This document shows positions 1 through 8,129 of a stretch of DNA of 64,000 nt, in pieces. Each line of letters opens with the position of its first letter. Position 1 is the first letter of the stretch. Origin of the DNA: Amycolatopsis sp. NBC_00345 (lineage in GTDB: Bacteria; Actinomycetota; Actinomycetes; Mycobacteriales; Pseudonocardiaceae); NCBI RefSeq assembly GCF_036116635.1, contig NZ_CP107995.1, positions 5,580,001 to 5,644,000 of the forward strand, read 5' to 3'. A program made the position numbers and the translations under genes. The notes below the pieces were generated by a model, which saw only the letters and a program-made list of their open reading frames with translations, ran no database searches and was not told the DNA's origin.

Positions 1-217
1 GCGGACCAGTGTCGGCCAGCAGTTGCCGGCCCGCGTCGGTCAGCGCCACGCCGTGGCGATCCCTGATGAACAGCGAGGCGCCGAGATCCTGCTCCAGCGC
101 GCGGATCTGGCGGCTGAGCGCCGGCTGCGCGATATGCAGCTCATCGGCGGCGCGGCCGAAGTGCAACCGGTCGGCCACAGCGGCGAAGTAGCGCAGTTTG
201 CGCAGGTCCAGATCCAT
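1..217 (-). CDS. LysR-family transcriptional regulator, N-terminal part (cut by window edge)
   Basis: Reading leftward from an ATG at 217, the frame stays open to the window edge and gives the N-terminal winged helix-turn-helix of a LysR regulator. It begins MDLDLRKLRYFAAVAD and continues with the typical FGRAADELHIAQPALSRQI recognition-helix region and a LGASLF turn, about 72 residues in all. A GGGAGG ribosome site lies 5-6 bases before the ATG. The effector-binding domain is outside the window. It is divergent from the oxidoreductase genes at 460-3519, the classical LysR arrangement, and an interrupted palindrome at 233-255 lies just upstream. Family call is certain; target and inducer cannot be read. 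Confidence 0.9.
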   Translation of the reverse strand, partial: MDLDLRKLRYFAAVADRLHFGRAADELHIAQPALSRQIRALEQDLGASLFIRDRHGVALTDAGRQLLADTGP

Positions 218-232
218 GGCGCCTCCCGGTCT

Positions 233-255
233 GGTGATGCCTTCAGGTTATCACC
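233..255. promoter_or_regulatory. Candidate LysR binding site
   Basis: GGTGAT and ATCACC form 6-base inverted arms separated by 11 bases, matching the T-N11-A pattern of LysR-type sites. It lies 16-38 bases upstream of the regulator start and in the 242-base divergent intergenic region. Binding is inferred from the pattern and position. Confidence 0.45.
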
Positions 256-459
256 ATGACTGAAAGAAGTCTTGGACACCAGCTCAAGCCAATGGCATCG
301 TCAATGGGGACCGGCGAATTCGGCACAAGAATTCGGCATCGGGATTTGCCGGCAGGGCCGAGAATCAGCACCTCGGAAATCAGCCCCGTCCATCGCATAA
401 TTCGACGGCGTCGACGACACAACCGTTGACAACGACGGGGCGGAAAGCAGGCAACACCA

Positions 460-1091
460 ATGAGCAGCATCAGTATCATCGGCCTGGGGAACATGGCCGG
501 CGCCCTGGCCGGCCGGGCGCTCGCCGGCGGCAACGCCGTCGAGATCATCGGCCGCGACCAGGCCAAAGCCAAGGAATTTGCCGCCTCGCTCGGCGGCGCC
601 ACTGCCGGGACGGCCAGTGCCGCCCCGGCCGGGGACATCGTCATCCTCGCCGTGCCTACGCCGGCGCGGCGGCGGTGATCAGCGAGTACGGGGACGCGCT
701 CCACGGCAAGGTCATCATCGACATCACCAACCCCGTTTCCCCCGATTTCACGGGTTTTGTCACCCCCGACGGCAGTTCCGGCGCGCAGGAGATCGCCAAG
801 GCCGCCCCCGCCGGCGCGCACGTCGTCAAGGCGTTCAACACCCTGTTCTCCCACGTTCTGGCGGCCGGCCCAGCCGAGGGCCGCCTGGTGGACGTGTTCA
901 TCGCCGGCGACGACGCGCAGGCAAAAACACGCGTGTCGGCGTTCATCGAGAGCCTGGGACTGCGCCCGATGGACGTTGGCCAGCTGCCCATGGCGCGTAC
1001 ACTGGAAAACGTCGCCTTGCTGCAGTTAGGCCTCGTCGCCCACTCCGTCAAGCACACCAATTTCTTCCTCGGCGTCAGCATTCTCAGCTGA
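460..1091 (+). pseudogene. NADPH-dependent F420 reductase-like gene, frameshifted
   Basis: The first frame starts with ATG at 460 (MSSISIIGLGNMAGALAG, a GxGxxA/G Rossmann start) and reads to ILAVP near 654. The rest of the same protein (YAGAAAVISEYGDALHGK onward to 1091) is in another frame. One missing base in the CC run at 655-656 explains this, because CCC TAC would restore the Pro-Tyr. The gene at 2896-3519 is an intact paralogue with the same layout (GDIVI, EYGDALAGKVI, VVKAFNT). As written the reading frame is broken; a sequencing error in a short C run is the main alternative. If intact, it would be a roughly 210-residue NADP-binding oxidoreductase of the F420H2:NADP reductase fold. 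Confidence 0.8.
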
Positions 1092-1142
1092 GCGCACCGC
1101 GCCACCACTTCTCGCGCGACATCATTGCCAAGGAGCAGCAGC

Positions 1143-2078
1143 ATGCGCGTTTTCGTCACTGGCGGGACCGGCCATGCCGGTTCCTACCTCATCCCCGAGC
1201 TCATCGCCGCCGGGCACGAGGTCACCGGCCTGGCCCGGTCGGACACGGCCGCGGCGGCGGTGTCCGCGCTCGGCGCGAAGGTACGTCGCGGCGACCTCGA
1301 GGACCTCGACGGGCTCAAGGAGGCGGCCGCGGATTCCGACGGCGTCATCCACGTCGCGCACAGGCAGGACCTGCTTCCGTCCGGCGGGATCGACGCCGTG
1401 GCCGCCGCGGAGCTCCCGATCATGCTCGCGTACGGCGAGGCACTCGCGGAAACCGGAAAGCCGCTGGTCGCGGCGGGGAGCATTGGCTCGCCCGGGAACC
1501 TGGGCCGGCCGGCCACCGAGGAGGACCCGGCCCTTCCCGGCGGCGATGAGTACCAGGGCACCCTCCGGGTTCGGAACGTCGTGGAAACCGCCGTAGTCGG
1601 CCTCGCCGAGCGGGGAGTGCGGTCTTCGATCGTGCGGATTGCCAACATCGCGCACAGTACGACCGATCGGGCCGGCTTCCTCGTGCAGCTCATCGCGCTC
1701 GCGAAGGAAAAGGGCTTCGTCGGCTACCCCGGAGACGGCGCGAACCTGTGGAACGCCGTGCACATCCGCGATGCCGCCTCCGTGTTCCGCCTGGCGCTGG
1801 AGAAAGGGCCGGCCGGCAAATACTGGCACGCGACGGCGGACGGCGGCATCCCGTTCCGCGAGATCGCCGAGGCCATCGGCAGCCGTCTGGGCCTGCCCGC
1901 CGTGAGCGTTCCCGCGGACGTACTGATGCTGCCGGGATACTTCGGGTTCCTCGCGAACATAGTCACGCAGAACTACCCGGCGTCCAACCTCATCACCCGC
2001 CGGGCCCTCGGCTGGGAACCCGCTCAGCCCGGCCTGCTCGCCGATTTGGACAACGGCCATTATTTCTCCGCCGGCTGA
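1143..2078 (+). CDS. NAD-dependent epimerase/dehydratase family protein
   Basis: 311 residues. An extended SDR fold is evident from the N-terminal MRVFVTGGTGHAGSYL (TGGTGxxG dinucleotide motif) and the following GLARS strand. The usual YxxxK is not obvious (EYQGTLRVRN at that position), so catalysis may differ or the protein may bind rather than oxidise its ligand. ATG 1143 is preferred over an upstream TTG at 1125 because AAGGAG is well spaced before it. It lies between the frameshifted reductase and the SDR at 2116, probably in one transcription unit under the LysR protein. The substrate cannot be assigned. Confidence 0.85.
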   Translation: MRVFVTGGTGHAGSYLIPELIAAGHEVTGLARSDTAAAAVSALGAKVRRGDLEDLDGLKEAAADSDGVIHVAHRQDLLPSGGIDAVAAAELPIMLAYGEALAETGKPLVAAGSIGSPGNLGRPATEEDPALPGGDEYQGTLRVRNVVETAVVGLAERGVRSSIVRIANIAHSTTDRAGFLVQLIALAKEKGFVGYPGDGANLWNAVHIRDAASVFRLALEKGPAGKYWHATADGGIPFREIAEAIGSRLGLPAVSVPADVLMLPGYFGFLANIVTQNYPASNLITRRALGWEPAQPGLLADLDNGHYFSAG

Positions 2079-2115
2079 CGGCGTTTCGGATACCCGACAA
2101 TTCAACGGAGTAATC

Positions 2116-2850
2116 GTGGGAAAGCTCGATGGCAAGGTAGCCGTGATCACCGGCGGATCCACCGGCATGGCACTGGCCGGCGCCGAACTGTTCGTCGAAG
2201 AAGGAGCGCACGTCTTCATCCAGGCCCGGCGCCAGGACGCGCTGGACGACGCCGTCAAGCTGATCGGCCGCAACGTCACCGCCGTCCAGGGTGACGCGGC
2301 CGACCTGGACGACCTGGACCGCCTGTACGACACCGTCAAGCGGGAAAAGGGCTTGATCGACGTGCTGTGGGCCTGCGCCGGGATGGGCGAACCCGCCGTC
2401 CTCGGCGAGATCACCGAGGAACAGTTCGACCGCGCCTTCTGGCTCAACGCGCGCGGCACCCTGTTCACCGTGCAGAAGGCACTGCCGCTGATCAACGACA
2501 ACGGCTCGATCCTCATGACCGGATCCAACGCCTCCCTCGGCGCCTTCCCCGGCTGGAGCCTTTACGCGGGAAGCAAAGCCGTCCAGCAGGCCTGGGCCCG
2601 CGTCTGGCTCAACGAACTGCGCGACCGCAAGATCCGCGTCAACGTCCTGACCCCCGGCCAGGTCGCCACCGCCAAACAGGAAGAACTGTTCGACGAGGCA
2701 ACCAAAGCCGCGTTCGAATCCCTCATCCCCCGCGGAAAGATGGGCCGCCCCGAAGAAATCGCCACGGTCGCCCTGTTCCTCGCCTCCGACGACTCCAGCT
2801 ACGTCAACGGCCTGGAACTGGTCGCCGACGGCGGCACCACCGCCATCTGA
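2116..2850 (+). CDS. SDR-family oxidoreductase
   Basis: 244 residues with a GTG start. Classical short-chain dehydrogenase: cofactor loop ITGGSTGMA near residues 12-20 (the usual final Gly is Ala), ACAGMG in place of NNAGG, serine of the triad in MTGSNAS, and YAGSK catalytic Tyr/Lys. The C-terminus DDSSYVNGLELVADGG is the standard family ending. It follows the epimerase by 37 bases in the same direction and precedes the intact F420-reductase-like gene. Family certain, substrate unknown. Confidence 0.88.
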   Translation: MGKLDGKVAVITGGSTGMALAGAELFVEEGAHVFIQARRQDALDDAVKLIGRNVTAVQGDAADLDDLDRLYDTVKREKGLIDVLWACAGMGEPAVLGEITEEQFDRAFWLNARGTLFTVQKALPLINDNGSILMTGSNASLGAFPGWSLYAGSKAVQQAWARVWLNELRDRKIRVNVLTPGQVATAKQEELFDEATKAAFESLIPRGKMGRPEEIATVALFLASDDSSYVNGLELVADGGTTAI

Positions 2851-2895
2851 ACCCTCTTTTAGTGACACCTCAAGAACAAGAAGAGAGCACACCTC

Positions 2896-3519
2896 ATGAG
2901 CAGCATCACCCTCATCGGCACGGGGAACATGGCCCGCACCATCGGCACGCGCGCGGTGGCGGGCGGCAACACCGTCGAGGTCATGGGACGCGATCAGTCC
3001 AAGGCCGACGACCTGGCCAAGGCTCTGGGCGGCGGCGCGACGACGGGCAAGTGGGGCGCCGTCCCGGCCGGGGACATCGTCATCACGGCCCTGTTGTACG
3101 ACGGTGTCGTTCCGGTCGTCGCCGAGTACGGAGACGCCCTCGCGGGCAAGGTCATCGTCGACATCAGCAACCCCTTCAACGCCGCGTTCGACGGACTGGC
3201 CCACAGCGAGGAGACCTCGATCGCGCGGGAAGTCGCCAAGGTGGCCCCGGCCGGCGCCAGCGTGGTGAAGGCGTTCAACACCATCTTCCGTGATGTCCTG
3301 GAGAAGGGCCGTCCCCACGTCTTCATCGCCGGCGACAATGCGGAGGCCAAGGCGGGCGTGGCGGAGTTCGTCAAGAGCCTCGGGCTGCGCCCGCTCGACG
3401 TCGGCGGCCTGAAGATGGCGCACTGGCTGGAAGGAGTGGGCCTGGTCACGGTGGGCCTCGCCGGCAACGGAGTGGGCCACTGGGACTTCGCACTGGGCGT
3501 CGACGAATTCACCAGCTGA
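2896..3519 (+). CDS. NADPH-dependent F420 reductase-like oxidoreductase
   Basis: 207 residues. The N-terminus SSITLIGTGNMARTIG carries a GxGxxA dinucleotide motif, followed by VMGRDQ at the end of the second strand, as in NADP-binding F420H2:NADP oxidoreductases and related NAD-binding domain proteins. VVKAFNT and the C-terminal LGLRPLDVGGL block are also typical. It is the intact paralogue of the frameshifted copy at 460-1091. Whether it uses F420 cannot be read from the sequence. Confidence 0.85.
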   Translation: MSSITLIGTGNMARTIGTRAVAGGNTVEVMGRDQSKADDLAKALGGGATTGKWGAVPAGDIVITALLYDGVVPVVAEYGDALAGKVIVDISNPFNAAFDGLAHSEETSIAREVAKVAPAGASVVKAFNTIFRDVLEKGRPHVFIAGDNAEAKAGVAEFVKSLGLRPLDVGGLKMAHWLEGVGLVTVGLAGNGVGHWDFALGVDEFTS

Positions 3520-3566
3520 GTCATCGATATCGGCGGACGATGGTCTGCCCGGAGGAGGCTCTCACC

Positions 3567-3719
3567 ATGAAGCTCGGCTTCACTCTTCCCATAGTCGGGC
3601 CCGCTATCGGCAGCGCTGCCGGCCTGAGTGCGTTCTGCCGCGAACTCGAGGACCTTGGCTACGACACGCTGTGGGTCGGCGATCGCCTGGTCACACCGGT
3701 TGATATGGACAGCACCTAG
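3567..3719 (+). pseudogene. Luciferase-like (LLM) F420-dependent oxidoreductase, N-terminal remnant
   Basis: ATG 3567 with a GGAGGAGG ribosome site opens a 50-residue frame (MKLGFTLPIVGP, LGYDTLWVGDRL) that matches the first strand and helix of luciferase-like monooxygenases. It stops at 3717-3719. Family members run to about 300 residues, so only the first sixth remains. Immediately after the stop, antisense DNA encodes a cupin fragment, so a deletion or rearrangement joined two gene remnants near 3700-3720. Confidence 0.75.
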
Positions 3720-3720
3720 C

Positions 3721-3990
3721 TGACCCGCGGGCCGCAGATGGGCCGTCACCTCGATCCGGGCCTCGACGAGGACGAACAGGACCCGGCAGACGCGGTCCGA
3801 ACGGTTGACCCAGCCGTGGCTGGTGCCACGCTGGATCAGGACGTCGCCGGCCCGCATGACCGTCTCGTCCTCGTCCAGGACTGCGTGGATCTCGCCGTCG
3901 AGGACGACCGCGTAGCCGAGGGAGGCGGTCCGGTGCAGGTCCGAGTCGGCGGTCGTGACCGGTGACGACGCGCCGGATCGGCTCCGTCAT
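3721..3990 (-). pseudogene. Cupin-domain protein remnant, frameshifted
   Basis: On the minus strand, ATG 3990 begins MTEPIRRVVTGHD. The frame then has to shift at about 3950 to continue as SDLHRTASLGYAVVLDGEI, then MRAGDVLIQRGTSHGWVN and VLFVLVEARIE. These are the GEI/GDV/HGWVN blocks of a small cupin. It is downstream of, and in line with, the SDR and FAH genes (4061-5748), so it was probably the last gene of that operon. The end is lost at the junction with the luciferase-like remnant. A working protein is unlikely. Confidence 0.65.
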
Positions 3991-4060
3991 TTCACTCGCT
4001 GCCACAGGATGTGGCTGGCCAGGTCCTCGCCGCCGGACAGTTGTCACGGCCTCTCCCCGG

Positions 4061-4873
4061 TCAGTACATCGGCCGGGCCGTGAACGGCTCCGGCAGATCC
4101 ACCACGCGCAGGACCCGGGTGGGCTCATCGGTCCGCTGCCCGGCGAGTGCGGCGAGGTCGTCGCCGACGTCGAGGAAGGCGCCGGAGAGCACGTCATAGC
4201 GTCCGCCGGCCAGTTCGCCGACCATCCGGGCCGCGGCCTCGGGCGAATCCGGGAATCGTTCACGGGGAATCAGCCCCCGCCGGACCTGCTCCTCGTTGAG
4301 CCGGGTCAGGATGCCGCCGGGATGCAGGCTGAACGCGACGACACCGGTCCCCCGGGTCTCCACCGCGATGTTCTCGGCCAGGCGCAGGACCGCGGTCTTG
4401 GCCACCACGTAGTCGGAAGCGCCGGGAATGGCCGCGGTACCGGCCCGGCTGGCCACCGTGATGATCCGGCCGCGGCGTTCGCGCAGCATCGAAGGCAGGA
4501 CGGCGTGGGCGAACAGGTAGGGCCCATAGGTGTCGACGAGCAGGGTTTCCCGCCAGGCCAACGGATCGCTGTCGGCCACGGAGGTGCCGATCGCCGAGGC
4601 CCCGCCCGCGTTGTTCACCAGTGTCGTGATCGGACCGAACGCCTCGGCCGCCCGGGCTACCGCGTCCTCGGCGTGGGCCGGATCGGTGACGTCGCCGACG
4701 GCCGTCTCCACGCGGGCGCCTCGCTCGCGCAGTTCGGCGGCCACGTCGTCGAGCGCGTCCTTGCGGCGTCCGGTGAGCATCAGCGCGGCTCCGCGCGCGC
4801 CGAGTTCGGCCGCGATCGCCTTGCCGATCGTCCCGGTCGCGCCGGTCACCAGCGCTACCTGATCGTCGGCCAT
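4061..4873 (-). CDS. SDR-family oxidoreductase
   Basis: 270 residues from ATG 4873, chosen for the AAAGGGAG ribosome site and the usual MADDQVALVTGATGTIG opening; an ATG at 4921 overlapping the upstream stop is the alternative. Motifs are TGATGTIG, NNAGGA, VASRAG (triad Ser) and YVVAK (Tyr/Lys). The last 40 residues carry a less typical tail ending PEPFTARPMY. It is downstream of the FAH-family gene and probably oxidises or reduces an intermediate of the same pathway; the exact substrate is unknown. Confidence 0.87.
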   Translation of the reverse strand: MADDQVALVTGATGTIGKAIAAELGARGAALMLTGRRKDALDDVAAELRERGARVETAVGDVTDPAHAEDAVARAAEAFGPITTLVNNAGGASAIGTSVADSDPLAWRETLLVDTYGPYLFAHAVLPSMLRERRGRIITVASRAGTAAIPGASDYVVAKTAVLRLAENIAVETRGTGVVAFSLHPGGILTRLNEEQVRRGLIPRERFPDSPEAAARMVGELAGGRYDVLSGAFLDVGDDLAALAGQRTDEPTRVLRVVDLPEPFTARPMY

Positions 4874-4914
4874 GTTCTCCCTTTCCCCGTCGGTCGTACC
4901 GGCGGTTCGCGCGG

Positions 4915-5748
4915 TCACCATGAGGCCTCCGCGACGGTCGTGGTGACCGAGGTGACCCCGGCGACGGACGCGGTGACGACATCGCCGGGACGCAGGTACG
5001 CGGACGGGCCGCGGCCCATGGCCGAGCCGCCGGGTGAGCCGGTGGTGACCAGGTCCCCCGGGGAAAGCGTGACCCAGCGGGTGAGGAACTCCAGCAGGAA
5101 CGGGATGTCGTAGAGCATCTGGTCCAACGTGGCCTTCTGCCGCAGCTCACCGTTGACGGTGCAGCTGATGGTGTTGCCGTCGAGTTCGACCTCGTCGGCG
5201 GTGACGATCTCATCGGCGATCGGCAGGAAGCCGTCGGCGCTCTTGCACAGCATGATCTGCAGGCGCTCGCGGTTCATCACGTCGCGGGCGCTGATGTCGT
5301 TGACGACGGTGTAGCCGAACACGTAGTCGAGATAGTCGGCGGCGGCGATGTGCCGGGCGGTGCGCCCGATGACCACGGCGAGTTCGACCTCGTAGTCCAG
5401 CAGCGTGGTCGGTTCCGGCATCCGCACCGGCTCGCCGGGCGGCAGCAGCGCGGACCAGACCTTGGGGAAGTACACCGGCTCGGTCGGCGCGAGACCGGCC
5501 TCGGCCAGATGGTCGGCGTAGTTGCCGCCGACGCAGATCAGCTGACTGCGTTCGGGGAGCGGGCTCAGCACCCGTTCGGGCCACACCGCCGGCGCCCCGG
5601 AGGCGAGGCGACGCTCGAGCTCCGCGGCCGCCGTGTCCCCGGCCGCCAGGTACTCGCGCAGGTCCGGGTACCCGGTGGCCACGATGCCCGCCGGTGATCG
5701 CACACCGAGTCCGGTGCGCCCGTCTTCGGAATAAGTCACGAAACGCAT
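4915..5748 (-). CDS. Fumarylacetoacetate hydrolase (FAH) family protein
   Basis: 277 residues. The FAH fold is shown by the C-terminal catalytic domain: ICVGGNYADH, LLDYEVELAVVIG with the metal-binding Glu residues, GYTVVNDISARDV and the LSPGDLVTTGSPGG block. Family members hydrolyse or decarboxylate 2-oxo acids such as acylpyruvates and hydroxymuconate-derived diacids, typically after aromatic ring cleavage. It lies between the HD-domain gene and the SDR on the minus strand, with 112 bases to the former. Together with the flavin monooxygenase and VOC genes on the other side it supports an aromatic catabolic role (inference). Confidence 0.9.
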   Translation of the reverse strand: MRFVTYSEDGRTGLGVRSPAGIVATGYPDLREYLAAGDTAAAELERRLASGAPAVWPERVLSPLPERSQLICVGGNYADHLAEAGLAPTEPVYFPKVWSALLPPGEPVRMPEPTTLLDYEVELAVVIGRTARHIAAADYLDYVFGYTVVNDISARDVMNRERLQIMLCKSADGFLPIADEIVTADEVELDGNTISCTVNGELRQKATLDQMLYDIPFLLEFLTRWVTLSPGDLVTTGSPGGSAMGRGPSAYLRPGDVVTASVAGVTSVTTTVAEASW

Positions 5749-5860
5749 GGCTGCTCCTGCTCTTCATCCGAGGTGGCGAGCTGCGCGACGATCGGCTGCC
5801 GCGCCGATTCCACGGGAGCCGCCGAGCACCGGCGCGGTGCGGCGGCCAGATCCGGTCTGG

Positions 5861-6688
5861 TCACAGGAAGTTGTTGGGCCAGATCATGGTGCGCCACATG
5901 TGCGCCACCGGCGAGCCGTCGAATCCGAGCCCTTCCGCCGGCTGCCGGAAGTGCCGGCCGACCACGTCCTCGAACTCCGCGTAGTCGACGACGGCATCGG
6001 GATCGAAGGAGTAGATGTCGTTGATGGTGACCAGCCGTGCGGTCAGGTACCAGCGATGCCGGCGCGCCTCGTCGTGTTCCCGGCGGATGTGCCCGGGCGG
6101 CCGGTAGTCGTCCCCGAAGAAGTTCAGGTACGCCTCGGGATACCGGTAGCCGACGGATTCGTCCGCGAAGTAGCGCAGCGCCTCGTGTTTCTCGATCGCC
6201 CACGCCACCTCCTCGTCGACGTAGGGCGCCACCATCTGCGCGCCCCAGTGGCCGTGGTTGGCGGAGATCAGGCCGGCGACGGCGATGTCGTGCAGCAGGC
6301 AGGCCAGGATCACCTTGTCCGGCAACCCGTTCTCCCTGGCCACCCGCGCGCTCTGCAGCAGGTGCGCGACGGACTTCCGGCCGAATCGCAGCCGGAAGAA
6401 GTCGGCCAGCGTCGGACGCTCGGGCATGACGGGCAGGTCCGGGTTGTCGCCCATCATCAGCACGGTGTCGGCGTGGCGCGTCTCGGCCAGCATGTCGTCG
6501 CGCGCAGAACTCAGCGGCGTGCCCATGGTGGCCGCGGCGGGCGGCACGATGATGCGGCGACGGCGATCGACGGCATCGTCGAGCGGCTCGCGGATCCAGT
6601 TGGTCAACCCGGCTTCGCGCAGCGTTGCCGGCAACTCGTGCGGACTCACCCGGACGGACGGCGGTAGCGAATTCACAGCCTGCGACAT
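5861..6688 (-). CDS. HD-domain protein, possibly a diiron oxygenase relative
   Basis: 275 residues from ATG 6688, which has an AAGGAAAGGGAAG ribosome region. The HD signature is in the middle (HLLQSARVARENG, then CLLHD), followed by HGHWGA and an EKHEALRYF stretch. The order HLLQ, LLHD, HG, H-x5-RYF resembles the HD-domain mixed-valent diiron oxygenases (MIOX/PhnZ type) more than the phosphohydrolases, but the conserved Lys of their HVAAKRYL motif is Leu here. First gene of the minus-strand operon with FAH and SDR. The oxygenase idea is inference; the HD fold is well supported. Confidence 0.75.
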   Translation of the reverse strand: MSQAVNSLPPSVRVSPHELPATLREAGLTNWIREPLDDAVDRRRRIIVPPAAATMGTPLSSARDDMLAETRHADTVLMMGDNPDLPVMPERPTLADFFRLRFGRKSVAHLLQSARVARENGLPDKVILACLLHDIAVAGLISANHGHWGAQMVAPYVDEEVAWAIEKHEALRYFADESVGYRYPEAYLNFFGDDYRPPGHIRREHDEARRHRWYLTARLVTINDIYSFDPDAVVDYAEFEDVVGRHFRQPAEGLGFDGSPVAHMWRTMIWPNNFL

Positions 6689-6725
6689 GCGGCTTCCCTT
6701 TCCTTCGCGAGACCTCACCCAAAGA

Positions 6726-6740
6726 GGAACGGATGTTTTC
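6726..6740. promoter_or_regulatory. Candidate TetR operator upstream of the HD-FAH-SDR operon
   Basis: GGAACGGATGTTTTC resembles the palindromic sites before the flavin monooxygenase (8642-8659 and 8695-8709). It lies 38 bases upstream of the HD-domain start codon, in the divergent region shared with the first tetR gene. Confidence 0.4.
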
Positions 6741-6786
6741 GCGTGAGGTGAGCGTAACCACGGTGCGCCCACTTACGCAAGGGAGC

Positions 6787-6802
6787 GTTCCCGTTTAGGA
6801 TG
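6787..6802 (+). promoter_or_regulatory. Promoter/operator of first tetR gene, leaderless
   Basis: GTTCCCGTTTAGGATG contains a TAGGAT -10 box at 6796-6801, six bases before the GTG start at 6808, so the transcript would begin at or next to the start codon. The identical 16-mer with the identical spacing precedes the second tetR gene. Its complement contains GGGAACG, the half-site seen in the monooxygenase operators, so it may also be an autoregulatory site. Confidence 0.6.
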
Positions 6803-6807
6803 AGCCG

Positions 6808-7449
6808 GTGCCGAGGATCACCGAAGAACGCCGAGCCGAGCGCCGGCGTCAGATCTTGACCTGCGCCTGGACCTGCTTCTCCCGCAACGGTTTCCATGCG
6901 ACGTCGATGGACGACATCATCACCGCGACCGGCATGTCCGCCAGCGGGGTCTACCGGTACTTCAGCGGCAAGGACGAGCTGATCGACGCGGCCGGCGAGG
7001 AGTCCATGGCCGTCTTCCGCGCACTGTTCGACCGGCTGCGGAACACCGAGCCCGTGCCCGACGTCGCCACCACTGTCGCCACCATCGTGGAGCCCGTCGG
7101 CGGCGACCGGGAATACGACCTGTCCAGGGTGGCGATCCAGGCCTGGTCGGAGGCGCTGCGCCAGCCACGGCTGCGCGAGCGCGCCGGCGATTTCTACCGC
7201 GAGATGCGAGCCCAGCTGACCGCGCTGGCCCGCCGCTGGCAGCACGCGGGCCTGCTCGCGCCGGAGGCAAGCCCGGAAGCCGTCGGAATTGTGCTGGCGA
7301 CGTTCATGCCGGGGATGCTGGTCGCCCGGCACACCGCGGACCCGGTGAGCACCGAACAGGTCCTGGCCGGTCTGCACGGACTGGCCGGCATCGACCGGCC
7401 CGCGGCCCCGGCCGGCCCGCCGGTGCGTCGGAAGTCACTCAAACATTAA
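6808..7449 (+). CDS. TetR/AcrR-family regulator (first of tandem pair)
   Basis: 213 residues, GTG start. N-terminal HTH: RRQILTCAWTCFSRNGFHAT, then MDDIITATGMSASGVYRYF, a standard TetR recognition helix. It is a close paralogue of the next gene (7476-8084), with the same HTH layout and domain length. No ribosome site is visible before the GTG; the -10 box sits 6 bases upstream, pointing to leaderless translation. It is divergent from the HD-FAH-SDR operon and likely controls it and/or the flavin monooxygenase operon. The effector is probably an aromatic intermediate (inference). Confidence 0.93.
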   Translation: MPRITEERRAERRRQILTCAWTCFSRNGFHATSMDDIITATGMSASGVYRYFSGKDELIDAAGEESMAVFRALFDRLRNTEPVPDVATTVATIVEPVGGDREYDLSRVAIQAWSEALRQPRLRERAGDFYREMRAQLTALARRWQHAGLLAPEASPEAVGIVLATFMPGMLVARHTADPVSTEQVLAGLHGLAGIDRPAAPAGPPVRRKSLKH

Positions 7450-7454
7450 CGGAC

Positions 7455-7470
7455 GTTCCCGTTTAGGATG
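7455..7470 (+). promoter_or_regulatory. Promoter/operator of second tetR gene, leaderless
   Basis: Same 16-base sequence as at 6787-6802, with TAGGAT at 7464-7469 and six bases to the ATG at 7476. It begins 6 bases after the stop codon of the first tetR gene, so the second gene has its own promoter despite the tandem layout. Confidence 0.6.
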
Positions 7471-7475
7471 GCGAC

Positions 7476-8084
7476 ATGCCCCGTCTCAGCACCGAGCTCC
7501 GCGACCAGCGCCGCCGGCACGTCCTGACCAGCGCCTGGTCGTGTTTCTCCCGTGACGGCTTCCACGCGACGTCCATGGACGACATCATCGCGGCCACCGG
7601 CATGTCCTCCAGCGCCGTCTACCGGTACTTCCGCAGCAAGGACGAGCTGATCGAGGCCTCGGCCGAGGAGGCGCTGACCCTGCTGAGCGGCTTCTTCGCC
7701 CGGATGCTCGACACCGAACCGACGCCGTCCCCGGCCGACATCATCGCCGGGCTGGTCGAAGAACTGGCGAACCGGACGGCCGGGCTCGACTACGACCTCT
7801 CGAAGATCGCCATGCACTCCTGGGCCGAGGCGCTGCGCCGGCCCGAGGTGGCCAAGCAGACCAACGCGTTCTACCGGGGCGTGCACGGCCACCTGGCCGA
7901 ACTCTCCCTCCGCTGGCGGACCGCCGGTCACCTCCCGGCCGACGCGAACCCGGAAGACGTGGCGACGGTGCTGGTCTCGCTGATGCCGGGACTGGTCGTC
8001 AACCAGCACCTGGTCGACCCGGTCCCGGCCGAGCAGCTCATCGCCGGTCTCGCCGCGCTGGGCACGGCCGCCGGGACGAGCTGA
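7476..8084 (+). CDS. TetR/AcrR-family regulator (second of tandem pair)
   Basis: 202 residues, ATG start without a ribosome site but with a -10 box six bases upstream. HTH: RRHVLTSAWSCFSRDGFHAT and MDDIIAATGMSSSAVYRYF. It matches the first tetR protein through the HTH and, more loosely, the ligand-binding domain (YDLSKIAMHSWAEALRRPE against YDLSRVAIQAWSEALRQPR). The pair is best explained by local duplication, keeping both HTH and promoter while the ligand pocket diverges. Confidence 0.93.
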   Translation: MPRLSTELRDQRRRHVLTSAWSCFSRDGFHATSMDDIIAATGMSSSAVYRYFRSKDELIEASAEEALTLLSGFFARMLDTEPTPSPADIIAGLVEELANRTAGLDYDLSKIAMHSWAEALRRPEVAKQTNAFYRGVHGHLAELSLRWRTAGHLPADANPEDVATVLVSLMPGLVVNQHLVDPVPAEQLIAGLAALGTAAGTS

Positions 8085-8129
8085 CCGCACGGCACCGGTC
8101 GTCGATCTCCTGACCCGAGGTATCACGAC

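Noticed and set aside
1993..3480. A minus-strand open frame of about 495 codons opposite the SDR and F420-reductase-like genes
   Set aside because: No motifs, composition typical of an antisense shadow, and both plus-strand genes are well supported.
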